Source of the DNA: Roseomonas sp.
Lineage (GTDB): Bacteria; Pseudomonadota; Alphaproteobacteria; Acetobacterales; Acetobacteraceae
Reading direction: 5' to 3'
DNA: 64,000 nt
NCBI GenBank assembly: GCA_020249285.1
Contig: JADCFX010000025.1
Coordinates: 1 to 64,000 of the forward strand
Below the pieces are notes generated by a model that ran no database searches, was not told the DNA's origin, and saw only the letters and a program-made list of their open reading frames with translations. The stretch's first letter is position 1; each line of letters begins with the position of its first letter. The position numbers were made by a program, and so were the translations under genes. Shown here in pieces: positions 26,406 to 34,301 of the stretch.

Positions 26406-27377
26406 ATGGTGGGAATCACGCGGCGCGGGCTTGCAGGCTTTGGTCTTGCTGCGCCTTTTCTGGCGCGCCCCAGCTTCGCGCAGGGCAGTTATCCGGATCG
26501 GCCAGTGCGCATGATTGTGCCCTATAGTGCGGGCGGTGTGGCGGATACCATCGCGCGCATTATTCAACCCAAAGTCGCCGAGCATTTGGGTCAATCCTTC
26601 ATCATCGAAAACCGCACTGGCGCATCGGGTTCCATCGGCGCCATGGCGGTCGCGCAAAGCCCGCCCGATGGCCACACCTTTTTGTTCGAAGGGGCCACCT
26701 TCGCCACGCTGCCTTTGGTCAGCCGCAGCCTGCCGATTGATTACACTACGGCCTTTACTCCCGTGGTGCAGGTCACGACCCAGCCTTATATGCTCGGCGT
26801 GCGCGCTGGCTTTCCGGCGCGAGACCTCGCGGGTTTTGTGGTTGAAGCCAAGCGCCGGCCCGGCGAAATCACCTATGGCACGCCCGGGGTCGCGCATATC
26901 GGCCATTTCATGGGCGAATTGCTGCAATTGACGGCCGGCATCAAGCTGGAACACATCCCCTATCGCGGCGGTGCTGATGTGGCACGCGAATTGGCGGGGG
27001 GCAGGTTGGATGCGGGCCTGATTTCCTTTTCAAGCCTGAAACCCGCCGTGGAGCGCGGCACCACTTTGTTGGCGAGCACGGCTGCTGAACGGCAAGCCAG
27101 CCTCCGCCAAATCCCCGTGATTGCTGAGACCTATCCCGGCTATGATCTGGTGTCCTGGACAGGGTGTTTCGCGCCGGCCGGCACGCCGGAAGCGGCGCAG
27201 AATCGTTTTGTCGCGGCCATTCATCACGCGCTGAAGGACCCGGCGATTCAGGCGCGTCTGGAAGCGACCGGGGCGGACCCGGTGATCTCTTCACCCGCGG
27301 CCTATCAGGCGGTGATTGCCAAGGACCGCGAAGTGGCGCGGCGCATTGTCGCCGCGACGGGCCTTTCCATCAGCTGA
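26406..27377 (+). CDS. Bug/TctC family substrate-binding protein
   Basis: The 323-residue receptor has a signal peptide with RR near its start (RRGLAGFGLAAPFLARPSFAQ), then VRMIVPYSAGGVADTIARI, ENRTGASGSIGAMAVAQSPPDGH and HIPYRGGADVARELAGG. A GGGGAGGG ribosome-binding site is close to the ATG. It is followed on the same strand by a GST-like gene, a CMD-family gene, another Bug receptor and an enoyl-CoA hydratase. It may therefore deliver an organic acid to that pathway; the substrate is unknown. Confidence 0.92.
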   Translation: MVGITRRGLAGFGLAAPFLARPSFAQGSYPDRPVRMIVPYSAGGVADTIARIIQPKVAEHLGQSFIIENRTGASGSIGAMAVAQSPPDGHTFLFEGATFATLPLVSRSLPIDYTTAFTPVVQVTTQPYMLGVRAGFPARDLAGFVVEAKRRPGEITYGTPGVAHIGHFMGELLQLTAGIKLEHIPYRGGADVARELAGGRLDAGLISFSSLKPAVERGTTLLASTAAERQASLRQIPVIAETYPGYDLVSWTGCFAPAGTPEAAQNRFVAAIHHALKDPAIQARLEATGADPVISSPAAYQAVIAKDREVARRIVAATGLSIS

Positions 27378-27443
27378 CAGGGCTGGACAGGCTTCCACCA
27401 AGCGCCGAAGCTTGACCCCGAGGAAACGAACCGGAGCTGCCAC

Positions 27444-28070
27444 ATGGCCGATACCAGCAAGTTGCGACTGCATTGGTCGCCCCGCTCACCCTTTGTGCGC
27501 AAAGTGATGATTGCAGCGCATGAATTGGGCCTGGCGGATCGGCTTGAGACCATGCGCACCCGCGTAGCAACAAACCAGGTGCATAAGGGGCTGCTGAGCG
27601 ATAATCCGCTCGGTAAGATCCCAACCCTGCTGCTGGCGGATGGCACCATCCTGTATGATTCGGTGGTGATCTGCGAATATCTGGACAGCATCGCGCCCCA
27701 GCCCAAGCTTTTCCCTGCCGCGGGTACGGCGCGTTTCCAGGCGCTGCGCCGCCATGCGCTGGGCAATGGCTATCTGGATATGCTGCTGATGTGGCGGAAT
27801 GAGTCTTCGCGCGCAGCACCAAACCCCGGCATGATCGAAGGCTGCGAATTGAAGCACGCGGCGACCATCAAGGCGCTTGAAGCCGAAGCCCCGTCGCTGG
27901 CGCGTGATGATTTCGGCATTGGCCATATCGCGATTGCCTGCGCGCTTTGTTACCTCGATTTCCGCTTTGATGCCCTGCAATGGCGGAACGGCGCACCGGC
28001 GTTGACCGCATGGCATGCGGCGGCGGTGGCGCGGCCTTCCTTCCTGGCAACGCCTGTGGTGGATGATTGA
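27444..28070 (+). CDS. Glutathione S-transferase family protein
   Basis: The 208-residue protein has the N-terminal thioredoxin-like domain, starting LHWSPRSPFVRKV with a Ser-Pro at the usual active-site place, the NPLGKIPTLLLADG loop and the SVVICEYLD glutathione-binding motif. The all-helical C-terminal half follows. Such proteins add glutathione to, or isomerise, electrophiles; in catabolic operons they can be maleylpyruvate or maleylacetoacetate isomerase-like. The next gene starts three bases after its stop, so the pair is one operon. Confidence 0.88.
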   Translation: MADTSKLRLHWSPRSPFVRKVMIAAHELGLADRLETMRTRVATNQVHKGLLSDNPLGKIPTLLLADGTILYDSVVICEYLDSIAPQPKLFPAAGTARFQALRRHALGNGYLDMLLMWRNESSRAAPNPGMIEGCELKHAATIKALEAEAPSLARDDFGIGHIAIACALCYLDFRFDALQWRNGAPALTAWHAAAVARPSFLATPVVDD

Positions 28071-28072
28071 CC

Positions 28073-28681
28073 ATGCCGCGCATTCCGCTGCCCAGCCCGG
28101 AGGAGATGAACCCGGCGCAGCGGCTTGTGCTGGATAAGATCATCAGCGGCCCGCGCGGCACGCTGATCGGCCCCTTGCGCGCCGCCATCCATAATCCGGA
28201 ACTGGCGGGGCGTTGGTCCGCGCTTGGAGAGATTTTGCGGTTTCGCACATCCCTGCCTAAGCGCCTTTCGGAATTGGCCATTCTGGTCACAGGGCGGCGC
28301 TGGACCAGCCAGGTTGAATGGTGGGTGCATGCGCGCGCCGCTGCCGATGCTGGGCTGGATGCGGCGATTATTGCCGCTATTCGTGAAGGCGCGGCGCCAG
28401 TTTTCGCCGATGACAAGGAAGCCTTGGTCTATCGCTTCGCCTGCGCCCTGCAGCAAAGCGGGCAAGTGCCGCGCGAGATTTATGATGATGCGGTCGGGCA
28501 TTTCGGCGTGGTGGGTGTGGTCGAACTGACCGCGCTGATTGGTTATTACACCATGGTTTCCATGACACTGAACGCGCATGAAATTCCGCTGCCCGAAGGG
28601 GTGGCCGCACCGCTTGAAGCGCCACGCCAGGGCGGCTTGCATGTATTGCTGGACATAAAAGAAAAATCGGAGGGAAGGTGA
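28073..28681 (+). CDS. Carboxymuconolactone decarboxylase family protein
   Basis: The 202-residue protein is an AhpD/CMD-like all-helical enzyme with a central SELAILVTGRRWTSQVEWWVHARAA segment and a C-terminal GVVGVVELTALIGYYTMV helix. The CxxC of alkylhydroperoxidases is absent, as in the decarboxylase-like branch. The ATG at 28073 follows the GST stop by two bases. Its stop overlaps the ATG of the next Bug gene. The reaction is unknown. Confidence 0.85.
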   Translation: MPRIPLPSPEEMNPAQRLVLDKIISGPRGTLIGPLRAAIHNPELAGRWSALGEILRFRTSLPKRLSELAILVTGRRWTSQVEWWVHARAAADAGLDAAIIAAIREGAAPVFADDKEALVYRFACALQQSGQVPREIYDDAVGHFGVVGVVELTALIGYYTMVSMTLNAHEIPLPEGVAAPLEAPRQGGLHVLLDIKEKSEGR

Positions 28682-29646
28682 TGAAGCTTACCCGCAGAAA
28701 CGCGCTTGGTCTTCTTGTCGCGATGCCCATGCCCGCCTTGGCGCAGGCATTCCCTGATCAGCCCATACGGCTGATTGTGCCATTTCCGCCTGGTGGGCCG
28801 GCGGATATCATCGGGCGGCTGATTTCGCGTGTCATGGGTGACAAGCTTGGCAAGCCGGTGATTGTGGAAAACCGCTCCGGCGGTGGCGGCTTGGTGGGTA
28901 TCGAGGCTGTGGCGCGGTCTCGTCCTGATGGGCTCACGATTGGCCTTGCCAGTTCTGGCGTGCTGACCGTGCAGCCACATCTGACGCAGCAAATGCCCTT
29001 TGATGCTTTGCGCGATCTGGCGCCCATCGGCATGGTGATTTCCGTGCCGCAAATCCTGACGGTGAACCCTAACCTGCCAGCGCGCGACTTGAAGGAATTC
29101 ATCGCCCGCGCCAAGGCCGAACCTGGCAAGCTTTCCTATGGTTCGGCGGGGATTGGGTCTTCGCTGCATATGTCCATGGAATTGCTGAAGCAACTCAGTG
29201 GCATTGATGTTGTGCATGTGCCCTATCGCGGTGCGGCACCGGCGGTAACCGATGCGGTAGCGGGCCGCATTGAAATCCTTATGGCGGATGTGCCGGCCAT
29301 TCTCTCGCAAATTCGTGGCGGTACGCTGCGCCCGCTTGGCATCAGCGCACCCAAGCGATTGGATATTCTGCCCGATCTGCCAACACTGGTGGAAGCCGGC
29401 CTGCCTGGAATGATCAGCGATACCAGCTATGGGCTGGTTGCCCCTGCCGGCACGCCGCCTGAACGAATCACGCTATTGCGTAACGCCATGGTGGCCGCGA
29501 TTAACGACCCCGAAACGCGCCAGGCCTTCGCCGCGCAGGGTGGTACGCTGGTCGGCAGTACACCGGATGAATTCACCCAAGCCATTCGTGAAGGCAGCGC
29601 GCGCTGGGGCCAGGTGGTCCGCGCCGGCAATATCAAATTGGAGTAG
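28681..29646 (+). CDS. Bug/TctC family substrate-binding protein
   Basis: The 321-residue receptor has a signal peptide (MKLTRRNALGLLVAMPMPALAQA), IRLIVPFPPGGPADIIGRLI, VENRSGGGGLVGIEAV and VHVPYRGAAPAVTDAVAGR. GGAGGGAAGG lies before the ATG, and the ATG overlaps the CMD stop (TGATG), so translation is coupled to the catabolic genes. This coupling is the best evidence in the window that a Bug receptor belongs to a specific pathway. No cognate TctA/TctB is present. Confidence 0.93.
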   Translation: MKLTRRNALGLLVAMPMPALAQAFPDQPIRLIVPFPPGGPADIIGRLISRVMGDKLGKPVIVENRSGGGGLVGIEAVARSRPDGLTIGLASSGVLTVQPHLTQQMPFDALRDLAPIGMVISVPQILTVNPNLPARDLKEFIARAKAEPGKLSYGSAGIGSSLHMSMELLKQLSGIDVVHVPYRGAAPAVTDAVAGRIEILMADVPAILSQIRGGTLRPLGISAPKRLDILPDLPTLVEAGLPGMISDTSYGLVAPAGTPPERITLLRNAMVAAINDPETRQAFAAQGGTLVGSTPDEFTQAIREGSARWGQVVRAGNIKLE

Positions 29647-29648
29647 CC

Positions 29649-30431
29649 ATGAACCCCTTTCCCGATCTGCAAGCCTTCAAGGTCAGCATCAGCAATCACG
29701 TCGCAACGGTGATGATCACGCGCCCGCCCGTGAATGCGCAAAACAGCACCTTTCGCGATGAAATCACGCGTATCTTCGATGCTTTCCACGAAATGCCGGA
29801 AGTACGCGCGATAGTGCTGAGTGGTGAGGGGCGGAATTTCTCCGCCGGCGCTGATTTGAAGGATCGGCCGGATGTGACGCGGCAAGGTGCCTTTCCACGC
29901 CATAATCGCCTGGTGCGCGCCGGGTTTGATTGCGTGATGGAATGCGGCAAGCCGGTGATCGCCGCGGTGAATGGTGCCGCGATTGGCGCGGGCTGTGTGC
30001 TGGCTTTGGTCTGCGATATCATTGTGGTGGCCGAAGACAGTTTCATGTCCATGACGGAGGTCGAGGTTGGGCTTGCCGGCGGTGTGCGCCATGTGCTGCG
30101 CCATTTCGGCCAATCCAATGCGCGGTTGATGCTCTACACCGCGCGACGCTTTTATGGGCCTGATCTATTCCGCATGAATGTCGCTTCCGCCTGTGTGCCG
30201 CAGGATCAATTGCTGGCGACCGCGCAGGGTATTGCCACGGAGATTGCGTCCAAGGTGCCGCTGGCGGTGGAAGCAGCCAAGCGCGGCTTCACGCTGACGG
30301 AATATCTGCCGCTGTCAGAAGGTTACCGTTACGAACAGACGCAAACAGCGGCGCTGTCGCGGACAGAAGATACGCGCGAAGCGCAGCTTGCCTTTGCCGA
30401 AAAACGCAAACCAGTTTTCAAGGGGCGGTAG
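29649..30431 (+). CDS. Enoyl-CoA hydratase/isomerase family protein
   Basis: The 260-residue crotonase-fold protein has LSGEGRNFSAGADLKDR and AAVNGAAIGAGCVLAL for the oxyanion hole and SMTEVEVGLAGGVRHVLRHFG for the active-site helix. The Glu in TEVEVG may act as the base. It is two bases downstream of the Bug gene and ends the operon that begins at 26406 or 27444. An acyl-CoA substrate from the imported compound is likely; which one is unknown. Confidence 0.9.
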   Translation: MNPFPDLQAFKVSISNHVATVMITRPPVNAQNSTFRDEITRIFDAFHEMPEVRAIVLSGEGRNFSAGADLKDRPDVTRQGAFPRHNRLVRAGFDCVMECGKPVIAAVNGAAIGAGCVLALVCDIIVVAEDSFMSMTEVEVGLAGGVRHVLRHFGQSNARLMLYTARRFYGPDLFRMNVASACVPQDQLLATAQGIATEIASKVPLAVEAAKRGFTLTEYLPLSEGYRYEQTQTAALSRTEDTREAQLAFAEKRKPVFKGR

Positions 30432-30435
30432 CGTT

Positions 30436-30828
30436 TCAGCCAGGCTTGCGCGCCGCTTCATCCATCAGGTTTTGTTCGCGGCGCGCTTCTTCCCGCGCAG
30501 CCTCCGCCGCACGATTTTCGCGGAGCTTTTCAACCACGCGTTCAGCGGCGCGTGCATCGGCCAGCATTTGCCGCTGACGATCCGTCTCCCGCTCTGCGTC
30601 TTCCTGCGCGGCCTTTGCGGCGGCGCGATCATCAAGTGCTTTTTGGATAAAGGCGCCGAGATTCGGGTTCCAGCCTTCTGAGCTTTCCTGCCGCAGCGCC
30701 TGATCGGTGGCGGCCACCGCTTGCCGCGCGGCTTCCTCGGCGGCCAGCCTTTCGGCCAAGGCGCGCCGTTCCGCCTGGGCTTCCAGGCGGCGGAGTTTTT
30801 GCAGCATCACCAAGGGGTCTTTCGCCAT
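30436..30828 (-). CDS. Small charged coiled-coil protein, FliJ-like appearance
   Basis: The 130-residue protein is almost wholly an Ala/Glu/Arg helix with heptads (KLRRLEAQAERRALAERLAAEE, later ERETDRQRQMLADARAAERVVEKL). It has no signal or membrane segment. Length and composition resemble the flagellar/type III export protein FliJ/YscO, but no flagellar gene is nearby, so this is only a shape comparison. The ATG at 30828 is chosen over longer upstream extensions. It is convergent with the enoyl-CoA hydratase gene. Confidence 0.6.
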   Translation of the reverse strand: MAKDPLVMLQKLRRLEAQAERRALAERLAAEEAARQAVAATDQALRQESSEGWNPNLGAFIQKALDDRAAAKAAQEDAERETDRQRQMLADARAAERVVEKLRENRAAEAAREEARREQNLMDEAARKPG

Positions 30829-30931
30829 GCGCCTTACGTAAAGCGTCACGCCCGGCCTTCCAAGCCCCAAAGGCGCCATTCGACGCAATGCGATGCTTGG
30901 GGCATGATGGCACAACATGAGGGAGCAAAGC

Positions 30932-31786
30932 ATGACCCGCCATTCATTGCATGTGCGCCTTGCCGAGACGCTCTATCGCATCGAACGCCCCTGGGGCGAT
31001 GTACCGATGGGGGTGGGCGCGCCTTCCGATGTCGCCTGTGATGCCGAAGGCAATGTCTATTGTCAGTTGCGGCAAGACCCTTATGCGGGCGCCGCCGGCC
31101 CCGCCGTGGTGGTGCTGGCGCCCGATGGCCGGCGCATCGCCGCCTGGGGCGAGGAAGAAGTGGCGGATGGCCATATGCTTTCTGTCCATCCTGATGGCCG
31201 CGTTTTTGTCGTGGATCGTGATGCTCAGGAAATCATTATTTTCGATCGTCACGGCAAAAGACTCGGCGGCATCGGTAAGCGGCACAAACCGGGCGAGCCC
31301 TTCAACGCGCCCTGCGATGTCGCCTTCGGGCCGGATGGTTCGATTTATGTTGCGGATGGCTATGGCGCTTCGGTGGTGCATCGCTTCAGCGCGGATGGCA
31401 CGCCCATGGGCCATTGGGGGCGGCCTGGCGCGGGGCCTGGCGAATTTTCCACACCGCATTCGGTTTGGGTGCTGCCCGATGGCCGCGTGACAGTGGCGGA
31501 CCGCGAAAACAACCGCGTGCAGGTTTTTACCGGTGATGGCGAATGGCTGGCCGATTGGGGGGATCATCACAAGCCCATGTCGGTGCATGGGGGGCCGGGG
31601 GGTACGCTTTATGTCACGGATCAGGTGCCGCGACTTTCCCTGCTGGCGCAGGACGGCACGCTGATTGGCCGTTGCCGCCCGGTCTTGAATGGCGCGCATG
31701 GCATGTGGCTGGCGCCGGATGGTAGTATCTTCCTGTCGGAACAAAACCCGCCGCGCCTGACGCGGCTTGTGCCCGTGGCGGGCTGA
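30932..31786 (+). CDS. NHL-repeat beta-propeller protein (peptidylamidoglycolate lyase/SMP-30-like)
   Basis: The 284-residue protein has repeating blade motifs such as DAEGNVYC, HPDGRVFVVDR, FGPDGSIYVADGYG, LPDGRVTVADRENNRVQVF and APDGSIFLSEQ, typical of a six-bladed NHL propeller. It has no signal peptide. AGGGAG six bases before the ATG at 30932 fixes the start. Family members include lactonase-like and amidoglycolate-lyase-like enzymes. Position before VOC and dehydrogenase genes suggests a catabolic hydrolase or lyase. Confidence 0.85.
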   Translation: MTRHSLHVRLAETLYRIERPWGDVPMGVGAPSDVACDAEGNVYCQLRQDPYAGAAGPAVVVLAPDGRRIAAWGEEEVADGHMLSVHPDGRVFVVDRDAQEIIIFDRHGKRLGGIGKRHKPGEPFNAPCDVAFGPDGSIYVADGYGASVVHRFSADGTPMGHWGRPGAGPGEFSTPHSVWVLPDGRVTVADRENNRVQVFTGDGEWLADWGDHHKPMSVHGGPGGTLYVTDQVPRLSLLAQDGTLIGRCRPVLNGAHGMWLAPDGSIFLSEQNPPRLTRLVPVAG

Positions 31787-31798
31787 GGAGAGCGTTTC

Positions 31799-32653
31799 AT
31801 GCTGCAACATGTGGGGGGCATTGACCATTGCGTTGTGCTGGTCAGGGATTTGGACAAGGCGGCTGAAACTTTTGCCCGCGCCGGCTTCACCGTGGCGCCG
31901 CGCGGCGTGCATTCCGCCCATATGGGCACCGGCAATAATTGCGTGATGCTGGAGAAGGATTACTTCGAAATCCTTGGCGTGCTGAACCCTACCGAAGCCA
32001 ATGCGAAATGGCGCGCCGTCTTGGAAACCCGCGAAGGCATGACCGCGATTGCCATGCGCGCGCATGATGCCGAAAAAGGCGCCGCCGAAGTCGCTGCGCG
32101 TGGCATCCCGACCATGCCGGTGATGCGCTTCGGCCGGCCGGTGGATATGCCGGATGGCTCGCGCACGGAAACGCGCTTCAATACATTCCATTTGGTTAAT
32201 CAAGTGGCGCCGGGTTTGCGGATTTTCGCCTGCCAGCATTTGACGCCGGGTGCCACTTGGGTGCCTGGCACCATGACCCATGCCAATACCGCAAAAGGCT
32301 TGACGGAGATTGAGGTTTTGGCCGCTGATCCCGCTGCGGTTGCCGCTTCCATCGCCACATTGCTGGATAGCAAGCCGGAAGCCTTGGGTGATGGCGTGCT
32401 GCGCGTGGCGACCAGCGCTGCGCCGATCATTGTCCTGAATCGTGCCGCGCTGGCCGTACGCTATGGCGCGCTTGATCTGGCTGGTCTGCCTGATGCCGGG
32501 CCGGTGACGCTTGGCATTACGGTTGCCGATTTGGTTGCGGCGCAAGCCTGTCTTGCCAAAGCGGGGCTGCCCTTCAGCGCCATCCCGGGCGGCGGCATTG
32601 CCGTGGCACCGGCGGCGGCGCATGGCGTGATTTTGGCGTTCCGCGCGAGGTGA
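31799..32653 (+). CDS. VOC family (glyoxalase-like) protein
   Basis: The 284-residue protein starts with a vicinal-oxygen-chelate module (GGIDHCVVLVRDLDKAAETFARAGF), with the metal His in IDHCV. It contains HSAHMGTGNNCVML and DYFEILGVL, which match the glyoxalase-like 3 group. A second, weaker module occupies the C-terminal half. VOC enzymes act as metal-dependent isomerases, dioxygenases or lyases. TGAGGAGAG sits just before the ATG, and it follows the NHL gene by 12 bases in the same operon. Confidence 0.85.
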   Translation: MLQHVGGIDHCVVLVRDLDKAAETFARAGFTVAPRGVHSAHMGTGNNCVMLEKDYFEILGVLNPTEANAKWRAVLETREGMTAIAMRAHDAEKGAAEVAARGIPTMPVMRFGRPVDMPDGSRTETRFNTFHLVNQVAPGLRIFACQHLTPGATWVPGTMTHANTAKGLTEIEVLAADPAAVAASIATLLDSKPEALGDGVLRVATSAAPIIVLNRAALAVRYGALDLAGLPDAGPVTLGITVADLVAAQACLAKAGLPFSAIPGGGIAVAPAAAHGVILAFRAR

Positions 32654-32660
32654 TGCACCT

Positions 32661-32747
32661 ATGCCTTCCATGAATATGCTTTTGCGGATTGTGCTGGTGC
32701 TGATGGTGGTCACGGCGCTGGCGCAGGTATTGCGCGCGCTTTTTTGA
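32661..32747 (+). CDS. Possible 28-residue membrane peptide
   Basis: An ATG at 32661 has GAGGTGA seven bases upstream (32647-32653, overlapping the VOC stop). It opens a 28-codon frame encoding one hydrophobic helix (RIVLVLMVVTALAQVL) and ending Phe-stop. It fills the gap between the VOC and dehydrogenase genes, where the next ribosome-binding site (AAAGGAAA) begins at the stop. Small single-helix proteins are often missed. It could also be chance; there is no sequence family to compare. Confidence 0.4.
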   Translation: MPSMNMLLRIVLVLMVVTALAQVLRALF

Positions 32748-32760
32748 AAGGAAACACGCA

Positions 32761-33663
32761 ATGCGCGTCGGGGTGATTGGTTTGGGCAGCATGGGCATGG
32801 GCGCGGCGCTCAGCCTATTGCGCGCAGGCGTAGAGGTGACGGGCTGCGACTCGCGTGAGGCAGCGCGTGATGAATTCATCGCTGCCGGTGGCGCTGCCGT
32901 TGCGAAGGCGAGCGATTTGCCAGCGGGGATGGAAGCGCTCGTGGTGCTCGTGGTGAATGCGGCCCAAACCGAAGCCGCTGTTTTTGGCCCCGATGGCGCG
33001 GCACCACGAATGGCTAAAGGCGGTGTGATTATCTCCTCCGCCACCATGGCGCCAGATGCGGCGCGCGCTTTGGCCGCCAAGGCGGAAGCTGCAGGCTTGC
33101 TTTATCTGGATGCCCCGGTATCGGGCGGCGCGGTCAAGGCACGCGCGGGTGAAATGACCGTGATGGGTGCAGGCAGTGAATCAGCCTTCGCCAAAGCCGC
33201 GCCGGTGCTGGACGCCATCGCCACCAAAGTCTGGCGCCTGGGTAACGAGATCGGCATCGGCGCCACGGTCAAGGTTGTGCATCAATTGCTGGCGGGCGTG
33301 CATATCGCTGCGGCAGCGGAGGCGATGGCGCTTGGCATTCGCGCCGGCGCTGATCCGCAAGCGCTTTATGATGTGGTAACAAGCGCTGCCGGCAATTCCT
33401 GGATGTTTGAAAATCGCATGGCGCGCGTGCTGACCGGCGATGACGCGCCGCGCAGCGCGGTTGATATTTTCGTCAAAGACCTCGGCCTGGTGAATGACAT
33501 GGCGCGTGGCCTGAATTTCCCGGTGCCCTTGGCCGCGCAAGCCCAGCAGCTTTTCACCGCCGCGCGCGCCATGGGGCAGGGGGGTGCCGATGATGGGTTC
33601 GTCATTCGTGTGTGGCAGGCCATCACAGGGATTGATTTGCCGGGGGATGAGAAAAAGGGCTGA
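32761..33663 (+). CDS. NAD(P)-dependent beta-hydroxyacid dehydrogenase (3-hydroxyisobutyrate dehydrogenase/LtnD-like)
   Basis: The 300-residue protein has the N-terminal Rossmann motif GVIGLGSMGMGAALSLL, the substrate-binding DAPVSGGAVKARAGEMTVMG and the catalytic Lys in TVKVVHQLLAGVHIAAAAEAMAL. These place it in the beta-hydroxyacid dehydrogenase family, close in pattern to L-threonate dehydrogenases. AAAGGAAA lies before the ATG. A second, diverged paralogue occurs at 41491. It probably belongs with the NHL and VOC genes upstream. Confidence 0.9.
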   Translation: MRVGVIGLGSMGMGAALSLLRAGVEVTGCDSREAARDEFIAAGGAAVAKASDLPAGMEALVVLVVNAAQTEAAVFGPDGAAPRMAKGGVIISSATMAPDAARALAAKAEAAGLLYLDAPVSGGAVKARAGEMTVMGAGSESAFAKAAPVLDAIATKVWRLGNEIGIGATVKVVHQLLAGVHIAAAAEAMALGIRAGADPQALYDVVTSAAGNSWMFENRMARVLTGDDAPRSAVDIFVKDLGLVNDMARGLNFPVPLAAQAQQLFTAARAMGQGGADDGFVIRVWQAITGIDLPGDEKKG

Positions 33664-33680
33664 GGCTGGAAAACCCAACC

Positions 33681-34277
33681 TCAAGCCACTTTCATAAGGT
33701 CAATCTTTTTGAGGCAGGCCAATCCTGCGTCAAGGTCAGTGAGCGCGCCTGCCTTAAGCACAAGGTCCAATTCGTCACGCGATATTTCGGTCACTCGGAA
33801 AAGGTCGGCATCGGCCATTTCTGGAGCGGCGACTTTTTCTGCGTTGAGCATCAAGTATATGTGCTTGCGCGCATTGGAATAGGCTGAAATCCAGGTCGAG
33901 CAGAGATGAAGAATTTCTCCCGCATAACCTGTTTCTTCCTTAACCTCCCGTGCCACAGCCATTTCGGCACTTTCATCCTTGTCCAAATCACCGCCAGGGA
34001 TTTCAAATAGCCAGCGCCCTGGACCATGGCGATATTCCTCAACCATAACAAACCGGCCTTCCCGCGTCACCGGAAGACAAACCGCAACATCATTTTCCTG
34101 CCGAAGATAGAAAGTAACCTCCTGCCCATTGGGCATGCGTTTGAGGTTTTTGGTCACCACCAAGTAGCGCGACGCATAGTCAGTTTCCTGGCGTATGAGT
34201 TCTGGGCTTGGCAGGCCAAACCCGGCTTGCTGGCCCAATCTTACGTCCTTGCCCGACATGCCCGTCAACTCCCTCAT
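33681..34277 (-). CDS. Nudix hydrolase, ADP-ribose pyrophosphatase-like
   Basis: The 198-residue protein has the Nudix box GGDLDKDESAEMAVAREVKEETGY preceded by FEIPGG, typical of ADP-ribose/sugar-nucleotide pyrophosphatases (NudF-like). The conserved EYRHGPGRW upstream fits the same subgroup. Codon use is slightly less GC-biased than neighbours (for example TTTGAGG and CTTTTT stretches), which may point to separate history. It is convergent with the dehydrogenase gene across 17 bases and follows the amidase gene on the minus strand. Confidence 0.88.
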   Translation of the reverse strand: MRELTGMSGKDVRLGQQAGFGLPSPELIRQETDYASRYLVVTKNLKRMPNGQEVTFYLRQENDVAVCLPVTREGRFVMVEEYRHGPGRWLFEIPGGDLDKDESAEMAVAREVKEETGYAGEILHLCSTWISAYSNARKHIYLMLNAEKVAAPEMADADLFRVTEISRDELDLVLKAGALTDLDAGLACLKKIDLMKVA

Positions 34278-34301
34278 GCAATGACTTGAAGCGCGGCGCC
34301 C

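Noticed and set aside
30944..32761. A 605-residue open frame on the minus strand
   Set aside because: It is antisense to the NHL, VOC and small-ORF genes, its composition is His/Arg-rich shadow coding, and it lacks a credible start site or family motif.
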